Positions 9,201-16,731 of a stretch of DNA of 48,970 nt are shown here, piece after piece; position 1 is the stretch's first letter, and every line of letters begins with the position of its first letter. The DNA lies in NCBI GenBank assembly GCA_029237735.1, contig JAQZBU010000074.1, positions 1 through 48,970 of the forward strand, read 5' to 3'. Position numbers and translations under genes: made by a program. Under the pieces are notes generated by a model, which had not been told where the DNA came from, made no database searches, and worked only from the letters and a program-made list of their open reading frames with translations. Source of the stretch: Ramlibacter sp. Lineage in GTDB: Bacteria > Pseudomonadota > Gammaproteobacteria > Burkholderiales > Burkholderiaceae_C.

Positions 9201-11049
9201 CATGTCGGGCGACGTGTTCGGCAACGGCATGCTGCTTTCGAAACACATCAAGCTGCTGGCTGCTTTCGACCATCGCCATGTCTTCATCGATCCGCAACCG
9301 GACACCGAGGCGTCGTTCGCCGAGCGGCAGCGGCTGTTCGCGCTGCCACGCTCTTCGTGGGCGGACTACGACACGAAGCTGATCTCCGAGGGCGGCGGCA
9401 TCTGGGCCCGTTCAGAGAAATCGATTCCCATTTCCCCGCAGGTCCGTGCCGCGCTGGGCATTACCGCCGACAGGCTGGCGCCGACCGAGCTGCTGTCCGC
9501 GATCCTCAAGGCGCCGGTGGACCTTGTCTACAACGGCGGCATCGGCACCTACGTAAAGGCGTCGAGCGAGACGCACGTCGACGTCGGCGACCGGGCCAAC
9601 GATGCGCTTCGCATCAACGGCTCGGACCTGCGATGCAAGGTGGTGGGCGAGGGCGGCAACCTGGGTTTCACGCAGCGCGGGCGAATCGAGGCGGCGCTTT
9701 CGGGCGTGCGGTTGTACACCGACGCGATCGACAACTCGGCCGGCGTGGACACGTCCGACCATGAGGTGAACATCAAGATCCTGCTGGGCCTGGCCGTGGC
9801 CGACGGAAAACTCACGCCTGAGGAGCGCAACGCCATCCTGCCGACGATGACCGACGACGTCGCCGCGCTGGTCCTGCGCGACAACTACTTCCAGACGCAG
9901 GCACTGTCCGTCGGCCGCCGCCTGGCCGCGACGCAGATTGACGAGGACGGGCGCTTCATGCGCTTCCTGGAGAAGAACGGGCGCCTGAACCGTGCCATCG
10001 AATTCCTGCCGACCGACGAAGAGCTGGCCGAGCGCAAAGCGAAGGGCCTCGGCCTCACCACCCCCGAGCAGGCCGTGCTGCTGGCCTACAGCAAGATGTG
10101 GCTGTCGGATGAACTGGTGGCCTCCGACATGCCCGAGGACCCGTGGGTGGCCACGGCGCTGCAGCGCTACTTCCCCTCGCTGCTCAAGCGCGACTTCGCC
10201 GGTTTCATTCCGCGCCATCCCCTGCGCCGCGAAATCATCGCGACCCATGTGCTCAACAGCATGGTTAACCGGGTGGGTTCGAATTTCGTGCACCAGCTGT
10301 CCGAGCTGACCGGCGCGACGCCTGCGCACGTGGTGCGCGCCTACCTGCTGGCTCGCGAAGTGTTCGCCAGCGTCGCGCTTTGGCAGCGCATCGAGGCGCT
10401 CGACAACCAGGTGGCCGACAGCGTCCAAAGCGAGATGATCATCGAGTGGCGGCGCCTTGTCACGCGCGCCACGACCTGGTTCCTGCGTTCGCGCCGGCTG
10501 GAAGAGCCGATGGAGCGCGCCGCGGAAAAGCTGCTGCCCGCGGTTAATGCCCTGCGTGTCCAGCTGGAGCCCGAGGCCGCCGGCTTGCCGCGGGTTGTCG
10601 CCTGGGCGCAGGCGGGCGTGCCCCAGCCGCTGGCCCAGCAGGTGGGCTCGGCCGATCGCCTGTTCAGCGCGCTCGATATTGCCGAGGTCGCCGAGGCCGG
10701 GCACACGCCGCTGGACGCGACCAGCGAAGTGCACTTTGGCATCGGCGAGCGTCTGGGCCTGGAAAAGCTGCGCCAGCAAATCGAGCTGCTACCGGCCGAG
10801 ACGCACTGGCAGAGCATGGCCAAGGTGGCGCTGGCCGACGACCTGGCCGATCTGCAACGGTCGATCGCCCTGGATGCTGTCAGCCGCAATTCCGGCCCCG
10901 CGAGTGAGCGCCTTTCCGCGTGGGAAGCGCGCAACCCGATGACCTTCGCGCGGGCGCGCAGGCTCGTCGCCGAGCTGGCCGACACGGCTGTGCCAGATCT
11001 GGCCATGCTGTCGGTCGCGCTGCGCGAGTTGCGCAATCTGGCGGTCTAA
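6229..11049 (+). CDS. NAD-dependent glutamate dehydrogenase, large (180-kDa) class
   Basis: A 1606-aa NAD-specific GDH that converts L-glutamate to 2-oxoglutarate and ammonium (GdhB type of Pseudomonas, GDH of Azoarcus/Streptomyces). Recognisable blocks are the N-terminal ACT-like region (PFLVDSTSLEINRQGL), the catalytic-domain block GGKVARGGLRWSDRPDDFRT, and KNTVIVPVGSKGGFVLKK. DMSGDVFGNGMLLS and GGIGTYVKASSETH in the Rossmann region complete the pattern. Length is normal for this class. The frame opens at 6100, but the ATG at 6229 has a purine-rich ribosome site (GAGGG) and gives the family N terminus. It lies 158 bp after hemW, so it probably has its own promoter. It fits the nitrogen theme of the window. 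Confidence 0.95.
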   Translation: MNAPNQALHNRVDAVLALAASRLDAQRAQSVESVAREYFNRVDPDDLAERTPEDLLGTVLSHLQLGDMREPGHPKVRIFAPTPGEDGWTSRHTVIQIVNDDMPFLVDSTSLEINRQGLMLHLIVHPIFLVERDAKGKLLSIDASGNGRAQGVPRESWMHIEVDRLVDNEQRDALAAGIERVLADVRAAVIDWRPMLDRLREAIVELGRAPASLPQALVSESRAFLQWLADDHITMLGYRQHDLVQESGVEALRLVRGSGLGLLRETQDEIISASFAALPAQARALARAPLPVLVVTKANTRSTVHRAGYTDYIGVKRYNAAGEVIGEHRFIGLFTSTAYSARVDETPLLRGKVEAIATRAGLPPGGHLSKALDHILETYPRDELFQIPDEELYETALGIVALGERQRLRLFMWRDPFDRFVSCMVYVPREAYSTDLRIKFQRILLSALDGISAEFDVSLGDAVLARIHFTVRTNPGQIPPYERKDLERKLAAVARRWDDELRDSLVEAEGEGTGLALFKRWSAAFPAAYRDRGPARDAVPDVRKLSAISAESPLQLALYQRPGGQAGELGLKVYRLGPPLVLSDSLPMLEHMGARVIAESSYMIGAPNDTQAISLHDFELQAPVSGEIETETLARLFEDAFARVLRGEIESDDFNRLVLLAGLAAEEVVVLRAYAKYLKQIGFAQSQATISSTLAAHPRIARMLVGLFKLRFDPERADAQGAAAQVNGIEKALEKVSNLSEDRVLRQLLALVDATLRTNFWRTGAGHSGALGPRRTFLSMKFDSAKIPGLPQPRPLYEIFVYSPRFEGIHLRGGKVARGGLRWSDRPDDFRTEVLGLVKAQMVKNTVIVPVGSKGGFVLKKAPPATDREAFMKEGVACYQDYLRGLLDITDNLVGGKAVPPPQVVRIDGDDPYLVVAADKGTATFSDYANAVSLEYGHWLGDAFASGGSVGYDHKVMGITARGAWESVKRHFREMGLDTQSTDFTVVGIGDMSGDVFGNGMLLSKHIKLLAAFDHRHVFIDPQPDTEASFAERQRLFALPRSSWADYDTKLISEGGGIWARSEKSIPISPQVRAALGITADRLAPTELLSAILKAPVDLVYNGGIGTYVKASSETHVDVGDRANDALRINGSDLRCKVVGEGGNLGFTQRGRIEAALSGVRLYTDAIDNSAGVDTSDHEVNIKILLGLAVADGKLTPEERNAILPTMTDDVAALVLRDNYFQTQALSVGRRLAATQIDEDGRFMRFLEKNGRLNRAIEFLPTDEELAERKAKGLGLTTPEQAVLLAYSKMWLSDELVASDMPEDPWVATALQRYFPSLLKRDFAGFIPRHPLRREIIATHVLNSMVNRVGSNFVHQLSELTGATPAHVVRAYLLAREVFASVALWQRIEALDNQVADSVQSEMIIEWRRLVTRATTWFLRSRRLEEPMERAAEKLLPAVNALRVQLEPEAAGLPRVVAWAQAGVPQPLAQQVGSADRLFSALDIAEVAEAGHTPLDATSEVHFGIGERLGLEKLRQQIELLPAETHWQSMAKVALADDLADLQRSIALDAVSRNSGPASERLSAWEARNPMTFARARRLVAELADTAVPDLAMLSVALRELRNLAV

Positions 11050-11156
11050 AGCCGGCGCGTGAGCCGACAGGGCGGGCTTCCTACGAAGCAAGTGTGGGCA
11101 CGCCTACAGCCATTGCGCGGGCACGAAACTAGATTGGGTTATGCGCAGTCCATGGA

Positions 11157-11342
11157 ATGGTGATTCCTATGCACGCCAAGCACAACGACCCCCGAAAACC
11201 CAAGCAGGCCGCTCCCTCGACCGGAACTGGTGCGGCCAGCGCGATGGACGCGCTCATCCAGAAGCGGATGCCGGCGCCCGGCGGTGGTACAGCCCAGCAG
11301 CCCCAGCAGGGGCAGCCCCCGAAACACTCAAAGAAGCACTGA
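11157..11342 (+). CDS. Small basic Pro/Gln-rich ORF, hypothetical
   Basis: A possible 61-aa product (57 aa if started at the ATG at 11169, MHAKHNDPRKP). It is rich in Lys, Pro, Gln and Gly, with the ending PPKHSKKH and no hydrophobic segment. I do not recognise the family. It sits in the roughly 320-bp gap between NAD-GDH and the convergent TPR lipoprotein. A weak purine stretch (GGAATGG) precedes the start. Its stop codon lies in the first unit of an 11-bp tandem repeat. It may be a small nucleic-acid-binding protein or a chance frame. Confidence 0.35.
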   Translation: MVIPMHAKHNDPRKPKQAAPSTGTGAASAMDALIQKRMPAPGGGTAQQPQQGQPPKHSKKH

Positions 11343-11372
11343 GCAGCGACTGAGCAGCGAATGAGCAGCGTG
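11340..11372. repeat. Three tandem 11-bp direct repeats
   Basis: TGAGCAGCGAC, TGAGCAGCGAA and TGAGCAGCGTG follow each other without gap at 11340-11350, 11351-11361 and 11362-11372. The first unit contains the stop of the small ORF, and the array ends exactly where the stop of the convergent lipoprotein gene begins. Each unit supplies a TGA. Slippage origin is likely; a protein-binding function is possible. Confidence 0.7.
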
Positions 11373-13079
11373 TCAGCTGCCCGACCGCAGCGGGAGGCTC
11401 GCGTTGCCCCACACTCGGTCGAGTTCGGCGCGGTGCTTCGCGGCTTCTTCGATGCGCCCCTGCGCCTGCAGAGCACGCGCGAGCCCGCGTAAAGCCCAGC
11501 CGCTTGCGGGCCGCGCGAGCAACTCCGCGCGGTAAGTCGATTCAGCCTCGGCCCAGCGGCCAGCCTCCAGTTGGATGCGGCCCAGCGCCAGCCGGCTCCC
11601 CGCGCCGAGCATGGGCGGCTCGCGCGCGTCGAGGCTGGCGACGGCGGCCATTACCTTTGCTTGATGGCCCAACGCGTCATCAAAGCGCCGCTGCGCCACC
11701 GAAAGCTCGGCCTGGAGGCCCTCGAGCGCGAAGTCCAGCATGGCGAGCCTGGCCGTGTGCCCGCTGGTGTTGGTGTCGTGCACCTTTCGCGTCGCGCCCG
11801 CCACGGTTTGCAGGCGTGCCAGCGATTCCTGCGCCGCTGGCAGCCGCCCGAGGCGCACCTGGGCTACGCCGCGGGCGTACTCGAACATGGCCTGGGCCAG
11901 GCCTTTGTCGCCCGCCGGTTGCGGCTCGGCGAGAACCGCGTCCCATCGCTCGAGGCGAACCAGCGACAGCAGGGGCAGGCTGCGAAAGTACTCGGACAGC
12001 ATGTCCTGCGACTGCCCCGTGCGCTCAGCCCGTCGGCGCGCGGCATCCAGCGCGACGTCGGCGCGGCCTTCCATCAGCCCGGAGAACCACAGGAAATGCA
12101 GGTTGTGGCCGCGCCAGTCCTTGGTGGTGCCGAAGCCCTGGGCCTTCAGCGTTTCGGCCAAGGTCTTATCCGCGTCCACGGCCAGCTGGTTGGCGCGCGT
12201 GGCGTCACCGTAGCGGCCCACATGCACATAGATGTGCGATGGCATGTGCACGAGGTGGGGTGCCCGTGGCGCCAGCATGCCCATGCGGTCGGCGGCCGCG
12301 ATCGCGCGGTGGGCGACGGCCGGGGCGTCAGCGATATGGATCATGTAGTGATTCAGCCCCGTGTGGCCCGAGTGCCGCGGCAGGAGGCGTTCGATGCGGT
12401 CGGCCACCTCGCCGGCGCGCCCGTGGGGCTTACCGTCCTGCGTCCACAGTTCGTCGTCCGGCGTGGCGATCATCTCCGCCTCCGCGTACAGCGACAGGAT
12501 GTCGGGGTCGTCCGGATAGGCATCGGTCAGCGCGCGCAGGCGCGCGGCGTAGGCCACGTCCAATGGATGCGCCTGCCCGGGCGCGCCTGCCGCAGGCTTG
12601 CCGCAGACGTCGCCGGCCAGGGGTGCCGTTTCGCGGGCCATGCTGGCATGGGCATAGCGCAGGGCGAGCGACTCCACCAGTGCGCGCTCGCGTGGCGTCG
12701 CGCCTTCGAGATGGCGCATCGCATGGTCCACATACCGCAGGTGCTCGGTGAAGTCGCCCCGGCCTGGTGAGTTGATGTTGGGGCCCAGCTGCCAGGCGAC
12801 ACCCCAGGCGCACAAGGCGCAAAGCGGGTCCAGCGCGAGTGCGGCCTTGAACATGCGCACCGCCTCCGCTTCGTTGAAGGCATAGGCCTGAAGCATGGCG
12901 CCGCGGAACGCGTCGCGCGCCGCCGGGACGCGCGTCGTCACGGGGGTGTCGAGCCTGCCGTAGCCGTCGAGGACGGGCGCCTTGGCGCTTCGGTCGGGAG
13001 TGAACGCCATCAGGGCGCATGAGGCCAGCAAGGTCACCCCGGCAATGGTCCTTGTGTTGCGGTGGAGGCGGTGGTCCAC
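11373..13079 (-). CDS. TPR-repeat lipoprotein, hypothetical
   Basis: A 568-aa exported protein. A signal peptide ends in a lipobox, LLASC, with the lipidated Cys at about residue 21, so it should be membrane-anchored. The rest is alpha-helical with tetratricopeptide-like pairs (FNEAEAVRMFKAALALDPLCALCAWG near the start; WAEAESTYRAELLARPASGWALRGLARALQAQGR near the end), suggesting a protein-interaction scaffold. The frame opens with GTG at 13103, but the GTG at 13079 has a strong ribosome site (AGGGGG, 8 nt away) and is preferred. It is divergent from the cyclase gene across about 180 bp. Its exact role is not known to me. Confidence 0.8.
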   Translation of the reverse strand: MDHRLHRNTRTIAGVTLLASCALMAFTPDRSAKAPVLDGYGRLDTPVTTRVPAARDAFRGAMLQAYAFNEAEAVRMFKAALALDPLCALCAWGVAWQLGPNINSPGRGDFTEHLRYVDHAMRHLEGATPRERALVESLALRYAHASMARETAPLAGDVCGKPAAGAPGQAHPLDVAYAARLRALTDAYPDDPDILSLYAEAEMIATPDDELWTQDGKPHGRAGEVADRIERLLPRHSGHTGLNHYMIHIADAPAVAHRAIAAADRMGMLAPRAPHLVHMPSHIYVHVGRYGDATRANQLAVDADKTLAETLKAQGFGTTKDWRGHNLHFLWFSGLMEGRADVALDAARRRAERTGQSQDMLSEYFRSLPLLSLVRLERWDAVLAEPQPAGDKGLAQAMFEYARGVAQVRLGRLPAAQESLARLQTVAGATRKVHDTNTSGHTARLAMLDFALEGLQAELSVAQRRFDDALGHQAKVMAAVASLDAREPPMLGAGSRLALGRIQLEAGRWAEAESTYRAELLARPASGWALRGLARALQAQGRIEEAAKHRAELDRVWGNASLPLRSGS

Positions 13080-13258
13080 GGGAGATACCCCCTGCTCGTG
13101 CACTCACCGGCATTTTAGGGTGGCGGATCGTCAATGGCGGCGTTGCAACTGTTGACACTCCCTGCGCGCGCGGGTACCGTCGCCGCTGGGCTGAATATAA
13201 GCGTTTTCCCCCATCAAGCAGCCCATGGGTCCGGAACCGGGCCAGAGGAGTTTTACCG

Positions 13259-14065
13259 TTGAATGACGTCAATTCCGATGACGCCCTGAGCGAACCTATG
13301 GCGTTGGTAACGGGCGAGCCGCTGGAGCGGCCACGCCTGGCAGCGGTGGTTTTCACTGACGTGGTGGGATATTCCTCGCGCATGCAGCGCGACGAGCCCG
13401 GCACCATCGCGGCTGTGCAAGCCGATTTCAACCGAATGCGCGAGACCTGCCTGGAACATCACGGCGAAGTCCTCAACACCATGGGCGACGGCATGATGCT
13501 GTGCTTCGGCGGCGCCGTGGACGCCATGAGGTTCGCCATGAAGATCCAGACCGAATTCGGCGAGCGCAATGCCGCGTTGCCGCCGGGCCGGGGCCTGATG
13601 CACCGGATCGGTATCCACATCGGTGACGTCTATCGCGTGGCGGGCGGGCATGTGGCCGGCGACGGTGTCAACATTGCAGCCCGGCTGGAGCCGAGGGCCG
13701 CGCAGGGCGGCATCTGCATCAGCCAGATCGTCTATGACACCGTCAAGGGCAAGGTGCCCATGAAGGCCGAGTCGATGGGGGCGCAGATTTTCAAGAACAT
13801 CGCCGAACCGCTCACCGTCTGGCGGGTCAATCCCGAAGGCAAAGCCAAGCCCGCCCCGCCGCCTGTGCCCATTGCGCAGGAGCCGCCCGCCCTCAAGCGC
13901 TGGTTGCCCCGGATTGTGTGGATCGTGGTGTTGCTGATCGCGTTGGACGTGCTGTGGCCGTACAAGGACAACCTGCTGCCAGCCGGCACCGTGGAGAACC
14001 TCGTCGCCCGCGCCGTGCGCATCTGGGGCGACATGCAACGCCTGATCGCGTCAGCGCCGAAGTAG
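13259..14065 (+). CDS. Class III adenylate/guanylate cyclase, TTG start, C-terminal membrane anchor
   Basis: A 268-aa cyclase making cAMP or cGMP. The catalytic domain spans about residues 25-190: FTDVVGYS holds metal-binding Asp34, NTMGDGMMLCF holds Asp77, and AGDGVNIAARLE holds substrate-determining Asp135 plus transition-state Asn138 and Arg142. All key residues are present. A single hydrophobic helix (PRIVWIVVLLIALDVLWPY) lies about 40 residues from the C terminus, so the enzyme is probably tail-anchored, the reverse of the usual order. The start is TTG at 13259, preceded by GAGGAG at 13245-13250 with 8-nt spacing. The first in-frame ATG is 13 codons later with no ribosome site. Asp135 favours ATP. 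Confidence 0.85.
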   Translation: MNDVNSDDALSEPMALVTGEPLERPRLAAVVFTDVVGYSSRMQRDEPGTIAAVQADFNRMRETCLEHHGEVLNTMGDGMMLCFGGAVDAMRFAMKIQTEFGERNAALPPGRGLMHRIGIHIGDVYRVAGGHVAGDGVNIAARLEPRAAQGGICISQIVYDTVKGKVPMKAESMGAQIFKNIAEPLTVWRVNPEGKAKPAPPPVPIAQEPPALKRWLPRIVWIVVLLIALDVLWPYKDNLLPAGTVENLVARAVRIWGDMQRLIASAPK

Positions 14066-14077
14066 CGCCGCCACTGC

Positions 14078-14165
14078 TGGCGGAAGCGGTGAGATTCGAA
14101 CTCACGAACGGTTGCCCGTTGCCGGTTTTCAAGACCGGTGCAATCGACCACTCTGCCACGCTTCC
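14078..14165 (-). tRNA. tRNA-Ser (anticodon UGA)
   Basis: On the minus strand the RNA starts GGAAGCG (from 14165) and ends CGCTTCC-G-CCA (CCA encoded at 14078-14080), giving a perfect 7-bp acceptor stem. The anticodon loop is CTTGAAA with anticodon TGA. The T arm contains GTTCGAATC. A long variable arm (CAACGGGCAACCGTT region) is typical of class II tRNA-Ser. It lies 15 bp downstream of ureG on the same strand and is convergent with the cyclase gene. Confidence 0.95.
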
Positions 14166-14180
14166 GATGCGTCGCAGATT

Positions 14181-14825
14181 TTACGCTGCCGCCAGCATGC
14201 CCCGCTTTTCGATGAACGCCACCACCTCGGCCACGCCGGCCTGCGTCTTGAGGTTGGTCATCACGAAGGGCTTATCGCGGCGCATGCGCCTGGTATCGGC
14301 CTCCATCACGCCCAGGTCGGCGCCGACATAAGGCGCAAGGTCCGTCTTGTTGATCACGAACAGGTCGCTCTTGGTGATGCCCGGGCCGCCCTTGCGCGGG
14401 ATTTTCTCGCCGGCCGCGACGTCGATCACGTAGATGGTGAGGTCGGAAAGCTCGGGGCTGAAGGTGGCGGCCAGGTTGTCGCCGCCGCTCTCCACGAACA
14501 CGATGTCGGCCTGCGGAAAGTCAACCAGCATCCGGTCGATGGCCTCGAGGTTGATGGACGCGTCCTCGCGGATGGCCGTGTGAGGGCAGCCACCGGTCTC
14601 CACGCCCATGATGCGCTCGGCGGGCAGCGCACCGCTGACGGTGAGCAGGCGCTGGTCTTCCTTGGTGTAGATGTCGTTCGTGATCGCGACCAGATCCCAC
14701 TTGTCGCGCATGGCCTTGCACAGCATCTCGAGCAAGGTGGTCTTGCCCGAGCCCACGGGCCCGCCGATGCCCACGCGCAGCGGCGGCAGCTTCTTGGTAC
14801 GGTTGGCGATGTGATGCATGGTCAT
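14181..14825 (-). CDS. ureG: Urease accessory GTPase UreG
   Basis: UreG is the SIMIBI GTPase that powers nickel insertion into urease with UreE, UreF and UreD. The 214-aa product has the P-loop [13 protein letters not shown] near residues 19-31, the nickel-site motif [12 protein letters not shown] (Cys-Pro-His), [15 protein letters not shown] and the guanine-specificity motif [10 protein letters not shown]. Length is normal. Its start overlaps the ureF stop as ATGA (14822-14825). It is the last protein gene of the urease operon and is followed by tRNA-Ser. Confidence 0.96.
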   Translation of the reverse strand: MTMHHIANRTKKLPPLRVGIGGPVGSGKTTLLEMLCKAMRDKWDLVAITNDIYTKEDQRLLTVSGALPAERIMGVETGGCPHTAIREDASINLEAIDRMLVDFPQADIVFVESGGDNLAATFSPELSDLTIYVIDVAAGEKIPRKGGPGITKSDLFVINKTDLAPYVGADLGVMEADTRRMRRDKPFVMTNLKTQAGVAEVVAFIEKRGMLAAA

Positions 14826-15499
14826 GATCTGAAGAGTCTCGAGTACTGCGTTTCGTGCTGAGCCGACAGAATGGCCAGCATCGGGGAGAAAGCCTGGCGG
14901 TCATCCTCGCGCAAGGTCAGCGCCTTGTCCACGGCGGCCGGAATTTCCGCAGCCAGGCGCAAGAGGATGCGCTGCCCGGCACTCTGGCCCAGCGGCACGG
15001 ACTTGATGGCGGCTTGCGTCATGTTCTCGGCCCAGCCGAAAGCAAAAGAAAGCAGGCAGTCGCGCACCGGTGCGCCGCTTGCGGATGCGGCGAGGGCGAA
15101 GGCCACCGGGTAGGTCAGCGGTTGGGGCGCGCGCGCCGCCACCTCGGGCTGGACGGATTTGAGCCACTCGACCAGCGACCGGCCCATCTGCTCCGTTTGC
15201 TGCCGCATTTCGGAAGTCTCGCGCGTACGCAGCACCCAGCGGTCGAGCGCTGCGACGCGCAACAGATCGCCCTCGCGCCAGGCGGTCATCGCGTCGGCCA
15301 TCACGGCCAGATCCGCACGGGACAGGCACAAGTGCAACTGGTCGGCGAGCCAGGAGGCGGCTGTTGCTTCGTCGTGCACGCGCTCGCTGTCAACCGCGGC
15401 CTCCAGCCCCTCAGAATAGGAAAAGCCGCCCACCGGCAGCGCCGGCGAGGCCAGCCAGATCAGCTGCAGCAGCGCGGCATCAGTGGTCGTGGTGGCCAT
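14822..15499 (-). CDS. ureF: Urease accessory protein UreF
   Basis: UreF bridges UreD and UreG in the urease activation complex and acts as a fidelity checkpoint for metal loading. The 225-aa product begins [33 protein letters not shown], with the family signature [12 protein letters not shown]. The frame is open back to 15577, but the extra 26 residues overlap the His-rich end of ureE and look spurious. The ATG at 15499 gives the normal length. It overlaps ureE by 20 nt and ureG by 4 nt, so translation is probably coupled. Confidence 0.94.
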   Translation of the reverse strand: MATTTTDAALLQLIWLASPALPVGGFSYSEGLEAAVDSERVHDEATAASWLADQLHLCLSRADLAVMADAMTAWREGDLLRVAALDRWVLRTRETSEMRQQTEQMGRSLVEWLKSVQPEVAARAPQPLTYPVAFALAASASGAPVRDCLLSFAFGWAENMTQAAIKSVPLGQSAGQRILLRLAAEIPAAVDKALTLREDDRQAFSPMLAILSAQHETQYSRLFRS

Positions 15500-15992
15500 G
15501 GTCGTGATGGTGCCCATGCCCCTGGGAATGGCCGGCATGCGAGGTGTAGGCGCCGCCCTCGGGCTCGAACGCGGCATCCGTCGCGTGAACGATCAGGTGC
15601 ATTGCCCGCAGCATGTCCGCGAGCACATGGTCCGGCTCGATCTTGAGGTGGTCGGGCTTGAGCTCGATGGGCACATGGCGGTTGCCCAGGTGGTAGGCCG
15701 CGCGCGTTAAATCAAACGGCGTGCCGTGTTCCTTGCAGTGCGTGATCACCAGCACCGGCTGCGGTGCCGCGATCACCTTCACCAGCGAGCCGTCTTCGGC
15801 CACCAGCACGTCGCCGCCGCGGACAGCCGTTCCGCGTGGCAGGAACACGCCCAGGTGGCGTCCCTGCGAATCGGTGCAGTCGAAGCGGCTTTTCTGACGC
15901 ACATCCCAGTCCAGTTCCACCGTGGCGGCGCGCTTCAGCAGGACAGGCGCGAGGCCATGCCCGCCCACGAGGAGTTTGGAAACCTGGATCAT
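15480..15992 (-). CDS. ureE: Urease accessory metallochaperone UreE with His-rich tail
   Basis: UreE is the homodimeric nickel chaperone for urease. The 170-aa product starts [19 protein letters not shown], has the peptide-binding N-terminal domain and the metal-binding domain ([29 protein letters not shown]). It ends in a Ni-storing tail, [13 protein letters not shown]. Its ATG overlaps the stop of the upstream PIN toxin gene (ATGA, 15989-15992), so it is read immediately after the toxin. An ATG further upstream in frame lies antisense-like within the toxin gene and was not used. UreE normally follows ureC directly; here two toxin-antitoxin genes intervene. Confidence 0.94.
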   Translation of the reverse strand: MIQVSKLLVGGHGLAPVLLKRAATVELDWDVRQKSRFDCTDSQGRHLGVFLPRGTAVRGGDVLVAEDGSLVKVIAAPQPVLVITHCKEHGTPFDLTRAAYHLGNRHVPIELKPDHLKIEPDHVLADMLRAMHLIVHATDAAFEPEGGAYTSHAGHSQGHGHHHDHGHHDH

Positions 15993-16408
15993 GGAAGCGC
16001 CTCGAGCTGGAATTTGGAGCGCCCGTGGATGCGGTATGTGGAAAAGTCTCGCACGTCGAATGTCGCGATAGCGTGAATACCGGTTTCCTCCGCAAGCCAG
16101 ACCAGCATCGCGTCTGCCCAATCGGGATCGAGATCCGCGTATTTGCCCAGGATGGCTCCGATGCGTTTGTATGCCGCGGCATCAGGCCGGTGGATGTCGA
16201 TCGTCCCCTTCGCCGCCAGTTCGGCGATGGTCGCTCGCCGGCGTGCAGGCAAGAAGAAGGCCGTTTCGGTCAGCACGGCTTCGACGGTGTGCAGTTTCGC
16301 ATTGCAGCCGGCGAGCCAGCGCGTCGCAGCTTCGTGCCGGCCATCGTCCGAGTGAAGCAACGCGACAAGAACGCCGGTATCCAGCAAGATGCCACCCTGC
16401 CCCTCCAT
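15989..16408 (-). CDS. PIN-domain toxin (VapC-like ribonuclease)
   Basis: A 139-aa PIN-domain protein, expected to be a Mg-dependent RNase toxin. Candidate acidic active-site residues are Asp10 in ILLDTG, Glu48 in VLTETAFFL, Asp96/Asp99 in DPDWADAML, and Asp118/Asp121 in ATFDVRDF. The frame opens at 16492, but the ATG at 16408 overlaps the antitoxin stop by one base (TGATG), the standard VapBC coupling, and gives the normal length. The gene sits between ureC and ureE in the same orientation, and its stop overlaps the ureE start by 4 nt. The RNA target is unknown. Confidence 0.85.
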   Translation of the reverse strand: MEGQGGILLDTGVLVALLHSDDGRHEAATRWLAGCNAKLHTVEAVLTETAFFLPARRRATIAELAAKGTIDIHRPDAAAYKRIGAILGKYADLDPDWADAMLVWLAEETGIHAIATFDVRDFSTYRIHGRSKFQLEALP

Positions 16409-16710
16409 CAACGCGGCCTCGTGAGGCGCTCGAGTGCACGCTTTCGGATGACTTGCTTGGTTGCGCTTTCGCCGGCCATGCCGTTCACGCATCCGATCAA
16501 GCCGAGCCGTTTGAATGCCGCGTAATTCGCGCTGATACCGCCTTCAGGTGCGAGCTCTTTTTGCTTGCCCGCGCGCGCGAGGTAGCCGGCCAAGGCTTCC
16601 TGAACGACATGACTCTTTGTCAGGCCGTTGGATGCGCTGTATTCGTCGAGCGCCTGTTCCAGCGCCTGGGAGAGTCGGACAGTGAGGGTCATGCCGGCAT
16701 TGTAATACAT
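16408..16710 (-). CDS. Ribbon-helix-helix antitoxin (CopG/VapB-like)
   Basis: A 100-aa protein (94 aa if started at the ATG at 16692). The segment MTLTVRLSQALEQALDEYSASNGLTKSHVVQEALAGYL is a ribbon-helix-helix DNA-binding domain. The remaining 50 residues would neutralise the PIN toxin encoded immediately downstream. The upstream ATG at 16710 lies within a 7-bp inverted repeat (16704-16726), so the first start would be blocked when the repressor is bound. It begins only 21 bp after the ureC stop. RHH/PIN pairs are classic type II toxin-antitoxin modules. Confidence 0.82.
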   Translation of the reverse strand: MYYNAGMTLTVRLSQALEQALDEYSASNGLTKSHVVQEALAGYLARAGKQKELAPEGGISANYAAFKRLGLIGCVNGMAGESATKQVIRKRALERLTRPR

Positions 16711-16726
16711 AACCCTGTCATGTATT
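16704..16726. promoter_or_regulatory. Inverted repeat at the antitoxin start, candidate autoregulatory operator
   Basis: AATACAT (16704-16710) and ATGTATT (16720-16726) are perfect reverse complements separated by 9 bp. The site lies between the ureC stop and the antitoxin and covers the first possible antitoxin ATG. RHH antitoxins bind such short palindromes to repress their own operon. The AT-richness contrasts with the flanking GC-rich genes. Confidence 0.5.
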
Positions 16727-16731
16727 CGCCG

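Noticed and set aside
9412..10779. Minus-strand open frame of 455 codons within the NAD-GDH gene
   Set aside because: Antisense shadow; the plus strand carries clear GDH motifs throughout.
14078..14165. tRNA-Ser as an integration site for a genomic island
   Set aside because: No integrase and no duplicated tRNA 3' end is visible nearby; the neighbouring urease genes look native in composition.
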